NCBI GenBank assembly: GCA_000710935.1
Contig: BAYV01000010.1
Span: 1-64,000, forward strand
DNA from: Iodidimonas nitroreducens
GTDB lineage: Bacteria; Pseudomonadota; Alphaproteobacteria; Sphingomonadales; Rhodothalassiaceae
Direction: 5' to 3'
DNA: 64,000 nt
Part shown: positions 55,277-63,859 of the stretch, one piece after another
How the letters are laid out: each line of letters starts with the position of its first letter
How positions within the stretch are numbered: position 1 is the stretch's first letter
Notes under the pieces: model-generated
What the model saw: only the letters and a program-made list of their open reading frames with translations
The model's database searches: none
What the model was told of the DNA's origin: nothing
Position numbers and translations under genes: made by a program

Positions 55277-55834
55277 AGAAACCCTTATCAATGAATCGAG
55301 AACGCAAGCCCAACACAAACAAAGCGGGCAAAGGCACATATCGGATGCTAGCCCCCCGGATCGGCCGGGGAGATGAATGGCAGATGAAGATGATGCGATG
55401 TTTTTAAAACAAAGATGCCGGTGCACAGGCAGCATAGGCGGCACAGGCTGATATCTTGCTCATTTTTAAAGAGCTAAACGCGACAGAAATTGCGCTTTGC
55501 TCTTTATCTGTTATTTAAATCCCGATCAAAATCCTGTCGTCAATCATCTAACATAAACGGTTTATGATGCGCTGCACCATTTTTCAGGTCTCTCCATATG
55601 CCACTCTGCGCCATCAGGCAAGGCACGATTGCCCCCCTCATGCATAATCGACCCTTGCACTGTAAGAATGCGCGCAAAAGATGGTTTGGATGATAGGAAT
55701 TTTCCGCTTGAAGGTCTCATAGAAAATAGTAAAGATATTTTATTAGTTGTTATTGTTATAAATATTCTCCATTTAAGATATTATGCAGTTAAAATTAGTC
55801 ATATTTTTTATAAAAATCTAGAAAGTGACATAAG
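55277..55834. other. Intergenic region between sulP and tcmP
   Basis: This 558-base gap has no gene I can support. The left part must contain the sulP promoter. From about 55,700 to 55,830 the sequence becomes strongly AT-rich, unlike the rest of the window, and leads directly into tcmP. Confidence 0.5.
55552..55566. promoter_or_regulatory. 15-bp perfect palindrome, candidate operator
   Basis: CATAAAC-G-GTTTATG is a perfect 7-1-7 palindrome in the gap upstream of sulP (minus) and tcmP (plus). Its position about 275 bases from either start makes the target gene unclear. Confidence 0.35.
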
Positions 55835-56950
55835 ATGGCAACAAAGAGATTTTTCGAAGAGCGAACGGATCAATCCGAAGTCAAAGCTCGCATCGTGAAC
55901 AAGTACTTCTCCACTTGGGCGCAGGTCGTCATGCCAACGGTGGCGAAGCGGGGCGGAAAGATCGCGTATATGGACCTCTATGCAGGCCCAGGCCGTTATA
56001 AAGACGGCGCAGCCTCCACACCCCTGCTTGTCCTGCAAACGGCCATCAATCATCCGCAGATGTCGCAAATGCTCACTGCTTATTTCAATGACGCGGATGG
56101 CGATAAAACCTCAACGCTTCAGACGGAAATCGAAAAGCTGCCCGGTATCGAAAAGCTGAAATACAAGCCAGTTGTGACGTGTGGTGAAGTCGATGACGAC
56201 GCTGCCACTTATTTCAACGAAACACGGCTTGTCCCATCATTCTCGTTCGTCGATCCCTTTGGCTACAAAGGCCTATCGTTGCGGATCGTAAAGGGTGTCA
56301 TAAAAGATTGGGGTTGTGACTGCGTCTTCTTCTTCAACTACAATCGGATCAATGCGGGGATCAACAATCCCGGTGTGAAGAAGCATATGGATGCACTGTT
56401 CGGAGAAGAGCGCGCGGATGCCCTGAGGGCAAGGCTGCCCGGTTTGACGCCAGAGTTGCGAGAAGCTGCCATTCTTGAAGAGCTGGCCAACGAAATCCGG
56501 TCTCTCGGCGGCCAGTACGTGCTGCCGTTTACGTTCCGGAACAGTGAAGGCACACGCACCTCGCACAAACTGATTTTCGTCTCAAAGCACTTCAAAGGCT
56601 ATGAAATTATGAAGGATATAATGGCGGCGGAAAGCTCGACGCTCGACGAAGGTGTCCCGTCGCTCGCCTACTCCCCCGCTGATGCGTCGATGCCGCTGCT
56701 TTTTTCGCTGACCCAGCCAATGTCCATGCTGAAGCAAATGTTGCTGGAAGACTTCGCGGGGCAAACTCTGTCGCTCACCGAAATCTACGAGCGACACAGC
56801 GTCAGCAAGCCTTATGTCAAGAAGAATTACAGGGAAGCTCTAAGGGCCTTGGAAGATTCTGGCAACGTGTTAGCATGCTCGACAAAGGATAGACGTCGAA
56901 AAGGCACATATCCTGACCATGTTAAAATTAAATTTAAGGATGGGGATTGA
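55835..56950 (+). CDS. tcmP: Three-Cys-motif partner protein TcmP
   Basis: A 371-residue protein of the TcmP family, named for its constant pairing with a three-Cys-motif protein. The opening [22 protein letters not shown] is typical. [15 protein letters not shown] (45-59) looks like motif I of a Rossmann methyltransferase, and [10 protein letters not shown] (137-146) like its motif IV. The C-terminal 70 residues resemble a winged helix ([28 protein letters not shown]). Function is undescribed; nucleic-acid or protein modification is suggested by the fold. It overlaps or nearly abuts the partner gene. AT-rich flanks suggest horizontal transfer. Confidence 0.85.
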   Translation: MATKRFFEERTDQSEVKARIVNKYFSTWAQVVMPTVAKRGGKIAYMDLYAGPGRYKDGAASTPLLVLQTAINHPQMSQMLTAYFNDADGDKTSTLQTEIEKLPGIEKLKYKPVVTCGEVDDDAATYFNETRLVPSFSFVDPFGYKGLSLRIVKGVIKDWGCDCVFFFNYNRINAGINNPGVKKHMDALFGEERADALRARLPGLTPELREAAILEELANEIRSLGGQYVLPFTFRNSEGTRTSHKLIFVSKHFKGYEIMKDIMAAESSTLDEGVPSLAYSPADASMPLLFSLTQPMSMLKQMLLEDFAGQTLSLTEIYERHSVSKPYVKKNYREALRALEDSGNVLACSTKDRRRKGTYPDHVKIKFKDGD

Positions 56951-56952
56951 GC

Positions 56953-57735
56953 TTGGCCACCAATTCATCAATCGAATGGACAGAAGCCACTTGGAACCCA
57001 GTCGTGGGCTGTAACGTGATCTCGCCAGGCTGCACAAATTGCTACGCCATGCGAATGGCGCGGCGGCTCGAAGCCATGGGGCAACCGAAATACGGGGGCA
57101 CCACGCGGATGTCTGGCGGACGGCCGAAGTGGAACGGAGTTGTGCGGGTTGACGAGGATAGCCTCAAGTTGCCCGCAACATGGCGCACTGGCCGCATGAT
57201 TTTCGTGAACTCAATGTCAGACCTGTTCCACGACAAAGTGCCGCTCGAATTTGTGAAACGGGTTTTCGAGACGATGAGAGCAACCCCACAGCATACCTAC
57301 CAGATTTTGACGAAGCGCGCGGAGCGTCTCGAAGAGATCGCTCTTGATCTCGATTGGCCGCACAATGTCTGGATGGGGGTCAGTGTCGAAAATGCTGATT
57401 ATCTTTACCGCATTGACCATCTGCGTAGGACTGAGGCCGCGATCAAGTTTCTAAGTTTAGAGCCGTTGCTGGGTCCGCTTGAGAATATGAACCTTGATTA
57501 CATTGACTGGGTAATCGCGGGTGGGGAAAGCGGCCCAGGCGCAAGACCGATGAACCCAACTTGGGTGCGATCAATACGCGATCAATGCCTAACAGCTGGT
57601 GTCGCCTTTCATTTTAAGCAATGGGGCGGCGTTAACAAAAAGAAAACAGGACGTACACTCGATGGTCTAACTTGGGACGAATTTCCCAAAAGCCCCCAAA
57701 AAAGCGATGCAAGCTTGGAAACATTATTCGCCTAA
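56953..57735 (+). CDS. Three-Cys-motif protein (DUF5131, phage Gp37/Gp68 family)
   Basis: A 260-residue protein carrying the defining cysteines C20, C27 and C30 in [20 protein letters not shown], which resemble a radical-SAM-like Fe-S site with altered spacing. [11 protein letters not shown] at the start, [34 protein letters not shown] and [15 protein letters not shown] are all family hallmarks. The likely start is TTG 56953, with GGGG seven bases upstream; TTG 56947 would overlap the tcmP stop. Family members occur in phages and in mobile regions. With TcmP it forms a conserved two-gene unit of unknown role. Confidence 0.88.
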   Translation: MATNSSIEWTEATWNPVVGCNVISPGCTNCYAMRMARRLEAMGQPKYGGTTRMSGGRPKWNGVVRVDEDSLKLPATWRTGRMIFVNSMSDLFHDKVPLEFVKRVFETMRATPQHTYQILTKRAERLEEIALDLDWPHNVWMGVSVENADYLYRIDHLRRTEAAIKFLSLEPLLGPLENMNLDYIDWVIAGGESGPGARPMNPTWVRSIRDQCLTAGVAFHFKQWGGVNKKKTGRTLDGLTWDEFPKSPQKSDASLETLFA

Positions 57736-58108
57736 ACAATATTCCCACTTGAAATAATTTTATATGATTAATGCTGTCTTTTCTTTATTCACTGACCTGA
57801 TTTATATAAAAACTCTCATAGGCAATAAAAAATACATCAGAGTTATTAAGAGTAAAACATCGAAAACATATTGAAACGCATCTATCAATCCATGATTCTC
57901 ACAATCTTAACGAAGCTGCAAACTATCCCTGCAACTCCAAATGCGCCTCAACCCAAATGAAAGCAAGCTGGCACATGTTTAGCCAGAACATCCCCAACCG
58001 CATAACGGGATCGTGAATTGCGCGGGCAAGCGATGCCTCCATATCTCCCGCACGATCAGAGTATAGTCTTGATCGGCTTCAAATAAAATCAAGGGACGGG
58101 AGAGACGA
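57736..58108. other. Intergenic region after the TcmP pair
   Basis: A 373-base gap. The first 160 bases are AT-rich like the flank on the other side of the pair. The second half holds a 39-codon open frame on the minus strand (57923-58042). AAGGGACGGGAGAG at 58091-58104 is the ribosome-binding region of the thioredoxin-like gene. Confidence 0.5.
57923..58042 (-). CDS. Possible 39-residue small protein
   Basis: An open frame begins ATG GAG GCA TCG and ends TAG. The product is amphipathic to hydrophobic in the middle (MRLGMFWLNMCQLAFIWVEA). GGGAG lies only two bases before the ATG, which is too close for an ideal site. It may be a real small membrane protein, a remnant of a larger gene, or chance. 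Confidence 0.25.
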   Translation of the reverse strand: MEASLARAIHDPVMRLGMFWLNMCQLAFIWVEAHLELQG

Positions 58109-58531
58109 ATGCGATTTTTCATTAAGATTCTTTCCAGCATCGGCTTAGCTTTGGTGCTGGGAACCGGGGCAGCCCATGCAGAATGGGTGGATTATTCCAA
58201 AGAAGCCTTTGCGCAGGCGCAGAAAGACGGGCGCACGCAGCTCGTTGATATCAGTGCCGATTGGTGCCCAACCTGTCGGGCGCAAAAGCCGATCCTTGAT
58301 GAACTTGCAACCGAAGATCGTTTGGGGAATGTGGTCTTTGTCAAGCTCGACTATGACACCCATAAGGATTTTCTGCGCACCTATAATGTGCCACGGCAAT
58401 CCACTATCCTGATTTTCGACGGGGCAACCGAGGTGAACCGCTCCATTGCTGAAACCGACCGCGAGCGCCTGCGCAGCTTCGTGTTCGAGAGCGTCGACCA
58501 GATCACCCCTTCGGATCGTTCTGATGGGTAG
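58109..58531 (+). CDS. Periplasmic thioredoxin-like protein
   Basis: A 140-residue thioredoxin-fold protein. A signal peptide (MRFFIKILSSIGLALVLGTG, ending at AHAEW) directs it to the periplasm. The active site is DWCPTC (C53, C56), followed by FLRTYNVPRQSTILIFDG with the cis-proline. It resembles the C-terminal domain of DsbD. The ccdA gene overlaps its end by eight bases, so the pair is probably a split DsbD-like reductant relay in which CcdA passes electrons from cytoplasmic thioredoxin to this protein. Confidence 0.88.
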   Translation: MRFFIKILSSIGLALVLGTGAAHAEWVDYSKEAFAQAQKDGRTQLVDISADWCPTCRAQKPILDELATEDRLGNVVFVKLDYDTHKDFLRTYNVPRQSTILIFDGATEVNRSIAETDRERLRSFVFESVDQITPSDRSDG

Positions 58532-59240
58532 TGCTGCCCTTGCCTATCTCGCAGGCTTGGTGACGATCCTCAATCCCTGTGTGCTGCCGATCCTGCCGAT
58601 CCTTGTTGGATCATCCCTCAGCCAAAGCCGCTATGGTCCGGCGGCGCTGGCTGCGGGCCTGGTGTTTTCGTTCTCAACGTTCGGGCTTCTGATTCTTGCT
58701 TTTGGTTTTTCCATCGGGCTGGATCAGGAGCTTTTACGCATGGGGGCGGGGGTGCTTCTGGTTGCGGCGGGGTTGCTCTTTCTATTGTCCCGCGCCCAGA
58801 TGGCCTTTGTCACGGCCACCGGCCCGTTGGTGAGTGGCGGCAATCGTATGCTTGACCGAATATCGGGGGATGGCCTTGCCGGTCAATTCAGCATTGGGGC
58901 GCTTTTGGGGCTGGTTTGGGCACCTTGTGTGGGCCCAACCCTTGGCGTGGCCATCGCCGCCGCCAGCCGGGGCGAAAATCTCGCCGGCGCCTTTGGCATT
59001 TTTCTGGTTTTCGGCTTGGGGGTCGCCACCTCAATTTTGGCCTTCGCCTATGGCTCACGCAAAGCGCTGGCAGGGCGCAAGCAAAGGCTTCAAGCGCTGG
59101 CGCGCTATGCCAAACCGATATTTGGCATGGCCCTGCTTTTCGTGGGTGTGCTGATCTTATCCGGGATTGATCGCATGATCGAATCCGCGATGCTCGACAT
59201 CATGCCGCAATGGCTCATCGAATTTACCACGCAATTTTAA
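58524..59240 (+). CDS. ccdA: CcdA-family thiol-disulfide transmembrane protein
   Basis: A 238-residue membrane protein with six hydrophobic segments. The redox cysteines lie in NPCVLPILPILVG (near residue 18) and in GLVWAPCVGPTLG (near 134). It carries reducing power across the inner membrane. The ATG at 58524 overlaps the stop of the thioredoxin-like gene; a longer frame from 58446 has no ribosome-binding site. No cytochrome c maturation genes are nearby, so the partner is most likely the adjacent thioredoxin-like protein. Confidence 0.9.
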   Translation: MGSAALAYLAGLVTILNPCVLPILPILVGSSLSQSRYGPAALAAGLVFSFSTFGLLILAFGFSIGLDQELLRMGAGVLLVAAGLLFLLSRAQMAFVTATGPLVSGGNRMLDRISGDGLAGQFSIGALLGLVWAPCVGPTLGVAIAAASRGENLAGAFGIFLVFGLGVATSILAFAYGSRKALAGRKQRLQALARYAKPIFGMALLFVGVLILSGIDRMIESAMLDIMPQWLIEFTTQF

Positions 59241-59246
59241 ATCCAT

Positions 59247-59270
59247 GACCCCCGGGGCCATCCCCGGGGT
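59247..59270. terminator. GC-rich hairpin after ccdA
   Basis: GACCCC pairs with GGGGTC, and GGGG with CCCC, around a CCAT loop with one bulged C. No T-run follows on either strand, so on its own it may only stabilise the 3' end. Confidence 0.4.
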
Positions 59271-59362
59271 CGTGAGGGAAAGACAGCCATCATCGCGTCG
59301 CGCAGCGCATCATCCATTCTGCTCATTTCCCTATGCCATCACTGATTTTATAGTGCATGCTG

Positions 59363-59386
59363 GCCTCTTCATAATGAGGCTTTTTT
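59363..59386 (+). terminator. Rho-independent terminator of the thioredoxin-ccdA unit
   Basis: GCCTC (59363-59367) and GAGGC (59376-59380) form a 5-bp stem with an 8-base loop, directly followed by six T residues. It separates ccdA from the P-type ATPase gene. Confidence 0.7.
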
Positions 59387-59446
59387 GGCACAATATCCAC
59401 AATCTGCTACTCGCCGGTGATGGCATCTTGATTGCATGGGGGATCG

Positions 59447-62179
59447 ATGACTATGCCAAATGCGGATCAGCGCCAGCCATCATGGCACATCTTAACAACC
59501 AAGGAGTCGCTCGACCGCCTAGAGACGCAGGCGGGCGGCCTTTCTGAAGCCGAGGCGACAAATCGGCTGGCAAAATTCGGCCCGAACCGGCTGCCGGAAG
59601 GCCCCCGACAAAGCGACTTCCTGCGCTTTCTCAAGCAATTTCACCATCTTCTGATCTATGTGCTCCTTGGCTCTGCAGTGCTGACAGCAGCGCTCGGCCA
59701 TTGGATCGATACAGGCGTCATTCTGGCCGTGGTCCTTGCCAATGCCCTGATCGGCTTCATTCAGGAAGGCAAGGCGGAAAAGGCGATGGATGCCATTCGC
59801 CATATGCTCGCCCCCCACGCCACTGTGCTCCGCGATGGGGAACGCCACAGCATCAAAGGCGATCACCTCGTTCCCGGTGATATTGTCTTGCTTGAAGCCG
59901 GAGACAAAGTGCCCGCCGATCTGCGCCTTTTGGCCGCGCATGGCATGGCGGTGCAGGAAGCTATCCTGACCGGGGAATCCGTACCCGTTGAGAAACATAT
60001 AGAGCCAGTAGCTGAAAATGCTGCCTTGGGAGACCGATCATGCATGGCATTTTCCGGTACCCTGGTCACGACCGGGCAGGGAAAAGGCGTGGTCGTTGGC
60101 ACCGGCAGCCAAACCGAGATCGGGCGCATCAGCGGACTGCTTTCAAAGGTTGAAACGCTGACCACACCCCTTGTGGCGCAGATGGCTGTTTTTGCCAGAT
60201 GGCTGACCATCTTCATCCTGCTGATTGCCGCGCTCCTGTTGGTTTATGGCTATTTTGTCAGCCGCCATGAGTTCACGGAGACGTTCATGGCGGTGGTCGG
60301 GCTCTCAGTTGCCGCGATTCCCGAAGGATTGCCCGCCGTGCTGACCATCACGCTGGCCATCGGCGTTCAGGCCATGGCGCGCCGCAATGCCATTGTCCGG
60401 CATTTGCCAGCGATTGAAACTTTGGGGTCGGTTTCCGTTATCTGCACCGATAAAACCGGCACCCTCACCCGCAATGAAATGATGGTGGCCTCTATCCTGA
60501 CCGTTCGGCATCTCTTCACTTTGGAAGGTGAAGGCTATGCGCCCATGGGGGCACTCAAGCTTCTCGACGCGCAGGTGGAGCCATCCGATCATGACCTGCT
60601 TTCAGAACTCGGCCGTGCGGCGGCCCTGTGCAATGATGCGGTCCTGCGCCAGCAAGGCGGCCTATGGATGGTGGAAGGCGACCCGATGGAAGGGGCGCTT
60701 CTCGCCTTCGCCGGAAAGATGGAGCAGGATGTTGGCAAGACACAGGCCCTGTGGACACGCGCCGACATCATCCCCTTCGATGCCAAGCACCGCTTCATGG
60801 CGACCCTTAATCATGACCATGAAGGCCGAGCCTTCATTTTCGTCAAAGGCGCACCGGAAAAAATTCTGGCCATGTGCCGGGATCAGCGCGGCATGGATGG
60901 CGAAACGGAAGCGCTGGCGATCCATGACTGGCATGAGAAAGCCTGTTCCATCGCGGCGCTCGGCCAACGGGTGCTTGCCTTTGCCATCAGGCCGGTGGAA
61001 GCCGACCATAAAGCGCTTGAGCATAAAGATGTTGAAGGCACGCTCACGCTTTTGGGCATGACGGGCATGATCGACCCGCCGCGTGCTGAGGCGATAGCCG
61101 CCGTCGAAGACTGCCATCAAGCCGGCATCCGGGTGAAAATGATCACCGGCGACCATGCACAAACGGCCGCCGCGATTGCCAAACAAATTGGCCTGAAAAA
61201 CCCCGAACAGGTTTTGAGCGGACGCAATCTCGACAACATGGATGATGCCACGCTGCATCAGGCCGTTCTGGATTGCGACATTTTCGCCCGGACCAGCCCG
61301 GAACATAAGCTGCGATTGGTGATGGCGCTGCAATCCCATGGCTTGACCGTGGCAATGACCGGAGATGGCGTGAATGATGCACCCGCCCTGAAACGCGCGG
61401 ATGCGGGCATCGCCATGGGGATGAAAGGCAGTGAAGCGGCCAAGGAAGCAGCGGATCTGGTGCTGGCGGATGATAATTTCGTTTCCATCGCCGCCGCCGT
61501 GCGCGAAGGCCGCACTGTTTACGACAATATCAAAAAGGTCATCAGCTGGACGCTCCCAACCAGTGCGGGCGAAGCGATGACCATCATCGTCGCTTTATTG
61601 GCGGGGATGACGCTGCCGATAACCCCGGTCCAGATTTTATGGGTCAATCTGATCACCACTGTAACCCTAGGCATGGCGCTTGCCTTTGAGCCCACAGAAG
61701 AAAGCACCATGCGCCGTCCGCCGCGCCCGCGTGATCAACCGCTGCTGACCGGCGGATTGATCTGGCATATCATTCTGGTCTCGATCCTGTTCCTTTGCGG
61801 CGTGTTCGGCATGTATCACTATGCCATTAATCAGGGCTACACACTGGAACTCGCCCGCACCATCGCCCTCAATACGCTGGTGGTGATGGAAATATTCCAC
61901 CTGTTCTTCATCCGGAATATCTATGGAACATCGCTGACATGGAAGGCGGTGCGCGGAACCAGAATGGTGTGGACAGTGGTCATCGTTATTACTGTCGCGC
62001 AGTTCGCTCTCACCTATCTGCCGTTCATGCAAACCGTTTTTGCCACAAAGCCCATCTCATTGAAGGATGGTATGCTGATTGTCGGCGTTGGCGTGGCCCT
62101 GTTTGCGATCATCGAAACCGAAAAGCAGATCCGCCTTCGGCTGTCGAAAAAAGTGATGAATGATGATGTTCGGGCATAG
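59447..62179 (+). CDS. P2-type cation-transporting ATPase
   Basis: A 910-residue P-type ATPase. It has an N-terminal cation-ATPase domain, TGES in the actuator, PEGLP (292-296) in helix 4, the phosphorylated aspartate D335 in CTDKTGTLTRNEM, and [45 protein letters not shown] in helix 6 resembles Ca2+ or Na+/K+-type (P2) pumps. The bacterial group is usually labelled calcium- or cation-translocating; the ion is not certain. ATG at 59447 follows GGGG; upstream TTG 59432 is less likely. Codon use, with more GAC and GCG, differs from the genes left of 55 kb. Confidence 0.88.
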   Translation: MTMPNADQRQPSWHILTTKESLDRLETQAGGLSEAEATNRLAKFGPNRLPEGPRQSDFLRFLKQFHHLLIYVLLGSAVLTAALGHWIDTGVILAVVLANALIGFIQEGKAEKAMDAIRHMLAPHATVLRDGERHSIKGDHLVPGDIVLLEAGDKVPADLRLLAAHGMAVQEAILTGESVPVEKHIEPVAENAALGDRSCMAFSGTLVTTGQGKGVVVGTGSQTEIGRISGLLSKVETLTTPLVAQMAVFARWLTIFILLIAALLLVYGYFVSRHEFTETFMAVVGLSVAAIPEGLPAVLTITLAIGVQAMARRNAIVRHLPAIETLGSVSVICTDKTGTLTRNEMMVASILTVRHLFTLEGEGYAPMGALKLLDAQVEPSDHDLLSELGRAAALCNDAVLRQQGGLWMVEGDPMEGALLAFAGKMEQDVGKTQALWTRADIIPFDAKHRFMATLNHDHEGRAFIFVKGAPEKILAMCRDQRGMDGETEALAIHDWHEKACSIAALGQRVLAFAIRPVEADHKALEHKDVEGTLTLLGMTGMIDPPRAEAIAAVEDCHQAGIRVKMITGDHAQTAAAIAKQIGLKNPEQVLSGRNLDNMDDATLHQAVLDCDIFARTSPEHKLRLVMALQSHGLTVAMTGDGVNDAPALKRADAGIAMGMKGSEAAKEAADLVLADDNFVSIAAAVREGRTVYDNIKKVISWTLPTSAGEAMTIIVALLAGMTLPITPVQILWVNLITTVTLGMALAFEPTEESTMRRPPRPRDQPLLTGGLIWHIILVSILFLCGVFGMYHYAINQGYTLELARTIALNTLVVMEIFHLFFIRNIYGTSLTWKAVRGTRMVWTVVIVITVAQFALTYLPFMQTVFATKPISLKDGMLIVGVGVALFAIIETEKQIRLRLSKKVMNDDVRA

Positions 62180-62255
62180 CGTCTGATATGCTCTAGAGCC
62201 TGCCGCTATTGGCCAAGCCAAGCGCATTTCAATATAATTTCATGATGTCAGGAAA

Positions 62256-62331
62256 TGGTGACCCCTACGGGACTCGAACCCGTGTTTTCGCCGTGAAAGG
62301 GCGACGTCCTAGACCGCTAGACGAAGGGGCC
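62256..62331 (-). tRNA. tRNA-Glu(TTC)
   Basis: A 76-base cloverleaf on the minus strand. The acceptor GGCCCCT pairs with AGGGGTC (one G-T pair), the anticodon loop CTTTCAC gives TTC, the T-arm is CGGG-TTCGAGT-CCCG, and CCA is encoded. Its 3' end faces the ATPase/TcmP region. Confidence 0.97.
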
Positions 62332-62353
62332 GTGCGGCTTGCGTGGAGCGGTG

Positions 62354-62381
62354 TTTAGACAATGCAGGCATGATCCGTCAA
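62354..62381 (-). promoter_or_regulatory. tRNA-Glu promoter
   Basis: On the minus strand, TTGACG (62381-62376) and TCTAAA (62359-62354) are 16 bases apart, and the -10 box ends about 22 bases before the tRNA. This is the best sigma-70-like match seen in the window. Confidence 0.65.
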
Positions 62382-62452
62382 GCACCCTTCGCCAAAATCC
62401 GAAAAATATTTGATCCCGCGTGCAAAAATACGCGGATTTTGCGCGCATATCC

Positions 62453-62475
62453 GAGAGTGTCCGGTGTTTTGTGTA
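62453..62475 (+). repeat. IS256 left terminal inverted repeat
   Basis: Begins GAGAGTGTCCGG and ends TTTTGTGTA. It pairs with the right end at about 16 of 23 positions. Confidence 0.85.
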
Positions 62476-62512
62476 AGTGGGATTTGGTCCATGTTTCCTG
62501 AAAGAAGCAAGG

Positions 62513-63772
62513 ATGATAACGATTTCGAAAGAACTACTGGACGAATTGCTGAAGGGCTGCGAGCGGCCTGAGGATCTGCTTGGCGATGCCGGGCTGATGA
62601 AAGAGCTCAAGATCAAGCTGATGATCCGAAGGGACCGTGGCCGCAGTGCGGCCGCGTAAGCCCGAAGGATGATGCTGGGGGCCGAGTTGACGGCGCATCT
62701 GGGCTATGAGGAGGGCAAGGACGCGCCGCCCGATCAACCCAACCGGCGCAATGGTTCATCCGCCAAGAGATTAAAGGGCCAAGACGGTGAACTGCCGATC
62801 GCCGTGCTGCGAGACCGGGACGGTAGTTTCACGCCCGAACTGGTGAAGAAGGGCCAGACCCGGATCGACGGGATCGACGACAAGATCGTTGGCCTTTATG
62901 CCGCCGGACTGACAGTGCGCGACATCCGTGCCCACCTTGAGGATGTCTATGGCTTACAGGTCTCGCCAGACCTGATCAGCCGCGTGACCGATGCCGTGCT
63001 GGACGAGGTGCGTGACTGGCAAAGCCGGGCGCTGGAGCGGATGTATCCCATCATCATTTTTGACGCTCTGCGGGTCAAAATCCGTGATGCCGACAGCCGG
63101 ATGGTGAAAAACAAGGCGGTTTACGTGGCCTTAGGCGTCACCCGTGACGGGGTGCGCGAGGTGCTTGGCCTATGGGTTGCTGAGAGCGAGGGTGCCAAAT
63201 TCTGGTTATCCGTGATGACGGAACTGAAGAACCGCGGGGTTCAGGACATCCTGATCGCGGTCGTGGACGGGCTCAAGGGCTTTCCTGACGCCATCACCAC
63301 CGCCTTCCCGGAGGCCACGGTTCAGACCTGTATCGTGCATCTGGTGCGCCATTCTCTGAACGTCTGCGCCTGGAAGGACCGCAAGGCCGTGGCCGCCGAT
63401 CTGCGCCTGATTTACAGCGCCCCAACGGCCGATCAGGCTGCTGCCGAACTGAACGCGTTTGAGGAAAAATGGGCCGGAAAATATGCCTCCATCGCCCCGG
63501 CCTGGCGGCGGGCCTGGCAGGAGGTGATCCCGTTCTTTGCCTTCGATCCGGCCATTCGCAAGATCATCTACACGACCAATGCCATCGAGAGCCTGAACCG
63601 CGTCATCCGTAAATCGATCAAAACCCGGGGATCCTTCCCAACCGAGGAGGCTGCGACCAAGCTGATCTATCTGGCGATCCGAAACTTCGAGAAAGGCGGC
63701 AGGACTGTCCAGAAATGGTTTGCCGCCCGCAATCAGTTCGCCATAATGTTCGATGAACGCTTCAACGCGTGA
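62513..63772 (+). pseudogene. IS256-family transposase interrupted by an in-frame stop
   Basis: A mutator-type DDE transposase. The reading frame starts at 62513 (MITISKELLDELLKGCERPEDLL, first part), is stopped by TAA at 62657-62659, and resumes in the same frame at about 62669 with MLGAELTAHLGYEEGKD. The catalytic residues remain: D in IIFDALRVK, D in AVVDGLKGFPD and E in TNAIESLNRVIRKS. The break is a short insertion with a palindrome and the stop (62626-62661); without it the frame reads through. About 407 residues would result, normal for the family. The 3' part could still be translated from the ATG at 62669 but would lack the N-terminal DNA-binding region. Confidence 0.85.
62626..62661 (+). 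repeat. 36-bp insertion with hairpin inside the transposase gene
   Basis: CCGAAGG occurs at 62626-62632 and again at 62662-62668. The 36 bases from the first copy to the second contain the inverted arms GGCCGCA (62639-62645) and TGCGGCC (62647-62653) and the TAA stop. Removing one 36-bp unit restores an open frame. Confidence 0.65.
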
Positions 63773-63804
63773 CCGTATCTGAAACCCCCATGGGCCAGAC
63801 CAGA

Positions 63805-63827
63805 TACACAAAGGTCATGACACTCCC
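63805..63827 (-). repeat. IS256 right terminal inverted repeat
   Basis: Read on the minus strand it begins GGGAGTGTCATG and ends CTTTGTGTA, mirroring the left end. It is followed by the target repeat GCATATCC at 63828-63835. Confidence 0.85.
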
Positions 63828-63859
63828 GCATATCCAAAGATGCAGCCTGATCGCCCTCC

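Larger units (their letters stand above)
62453..63827 (+). mobile_element. IS256-family insertion sequence
   Basis: The element is 1375 bp. Imperfect terminal inverted repeats occupy 62453-62475 and 63805-63827; both outer ends contain GAGTGTC and both inner ends TTTGTGTA. An exact 8-bp direct repeat, GCATATCC, flanks it at 62445-62452 and 63828-63835, matching the target duplication size of IS256. It landed between the tRNA-Glu promoter and the 3' end of the recJ-like gene without breaking either. The transposase carries an in-frame stop. Confidence 0.93.

Noticed and set aside
55629-55898. 89-codon plus-strand frame overlapping the start of tcmP
   Set aside because: It runs through AT-rich DNA into tcmP in another frame; no ribosome-binding site or domain.
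59245-59547. 100-codon plus-strand frame before the cation ATPase
   Set aside because: It contains the ccdA hairpin and terminator and overlaps the ATPase start in a different frame.
62411-62440. Hairpin with T-run left of the IS element
   Set aside because: The stem has a bulged base, and its position relative to tRNA-Glu (minus) and the recJ-like gene (minus) gives no clear gene to terminate.
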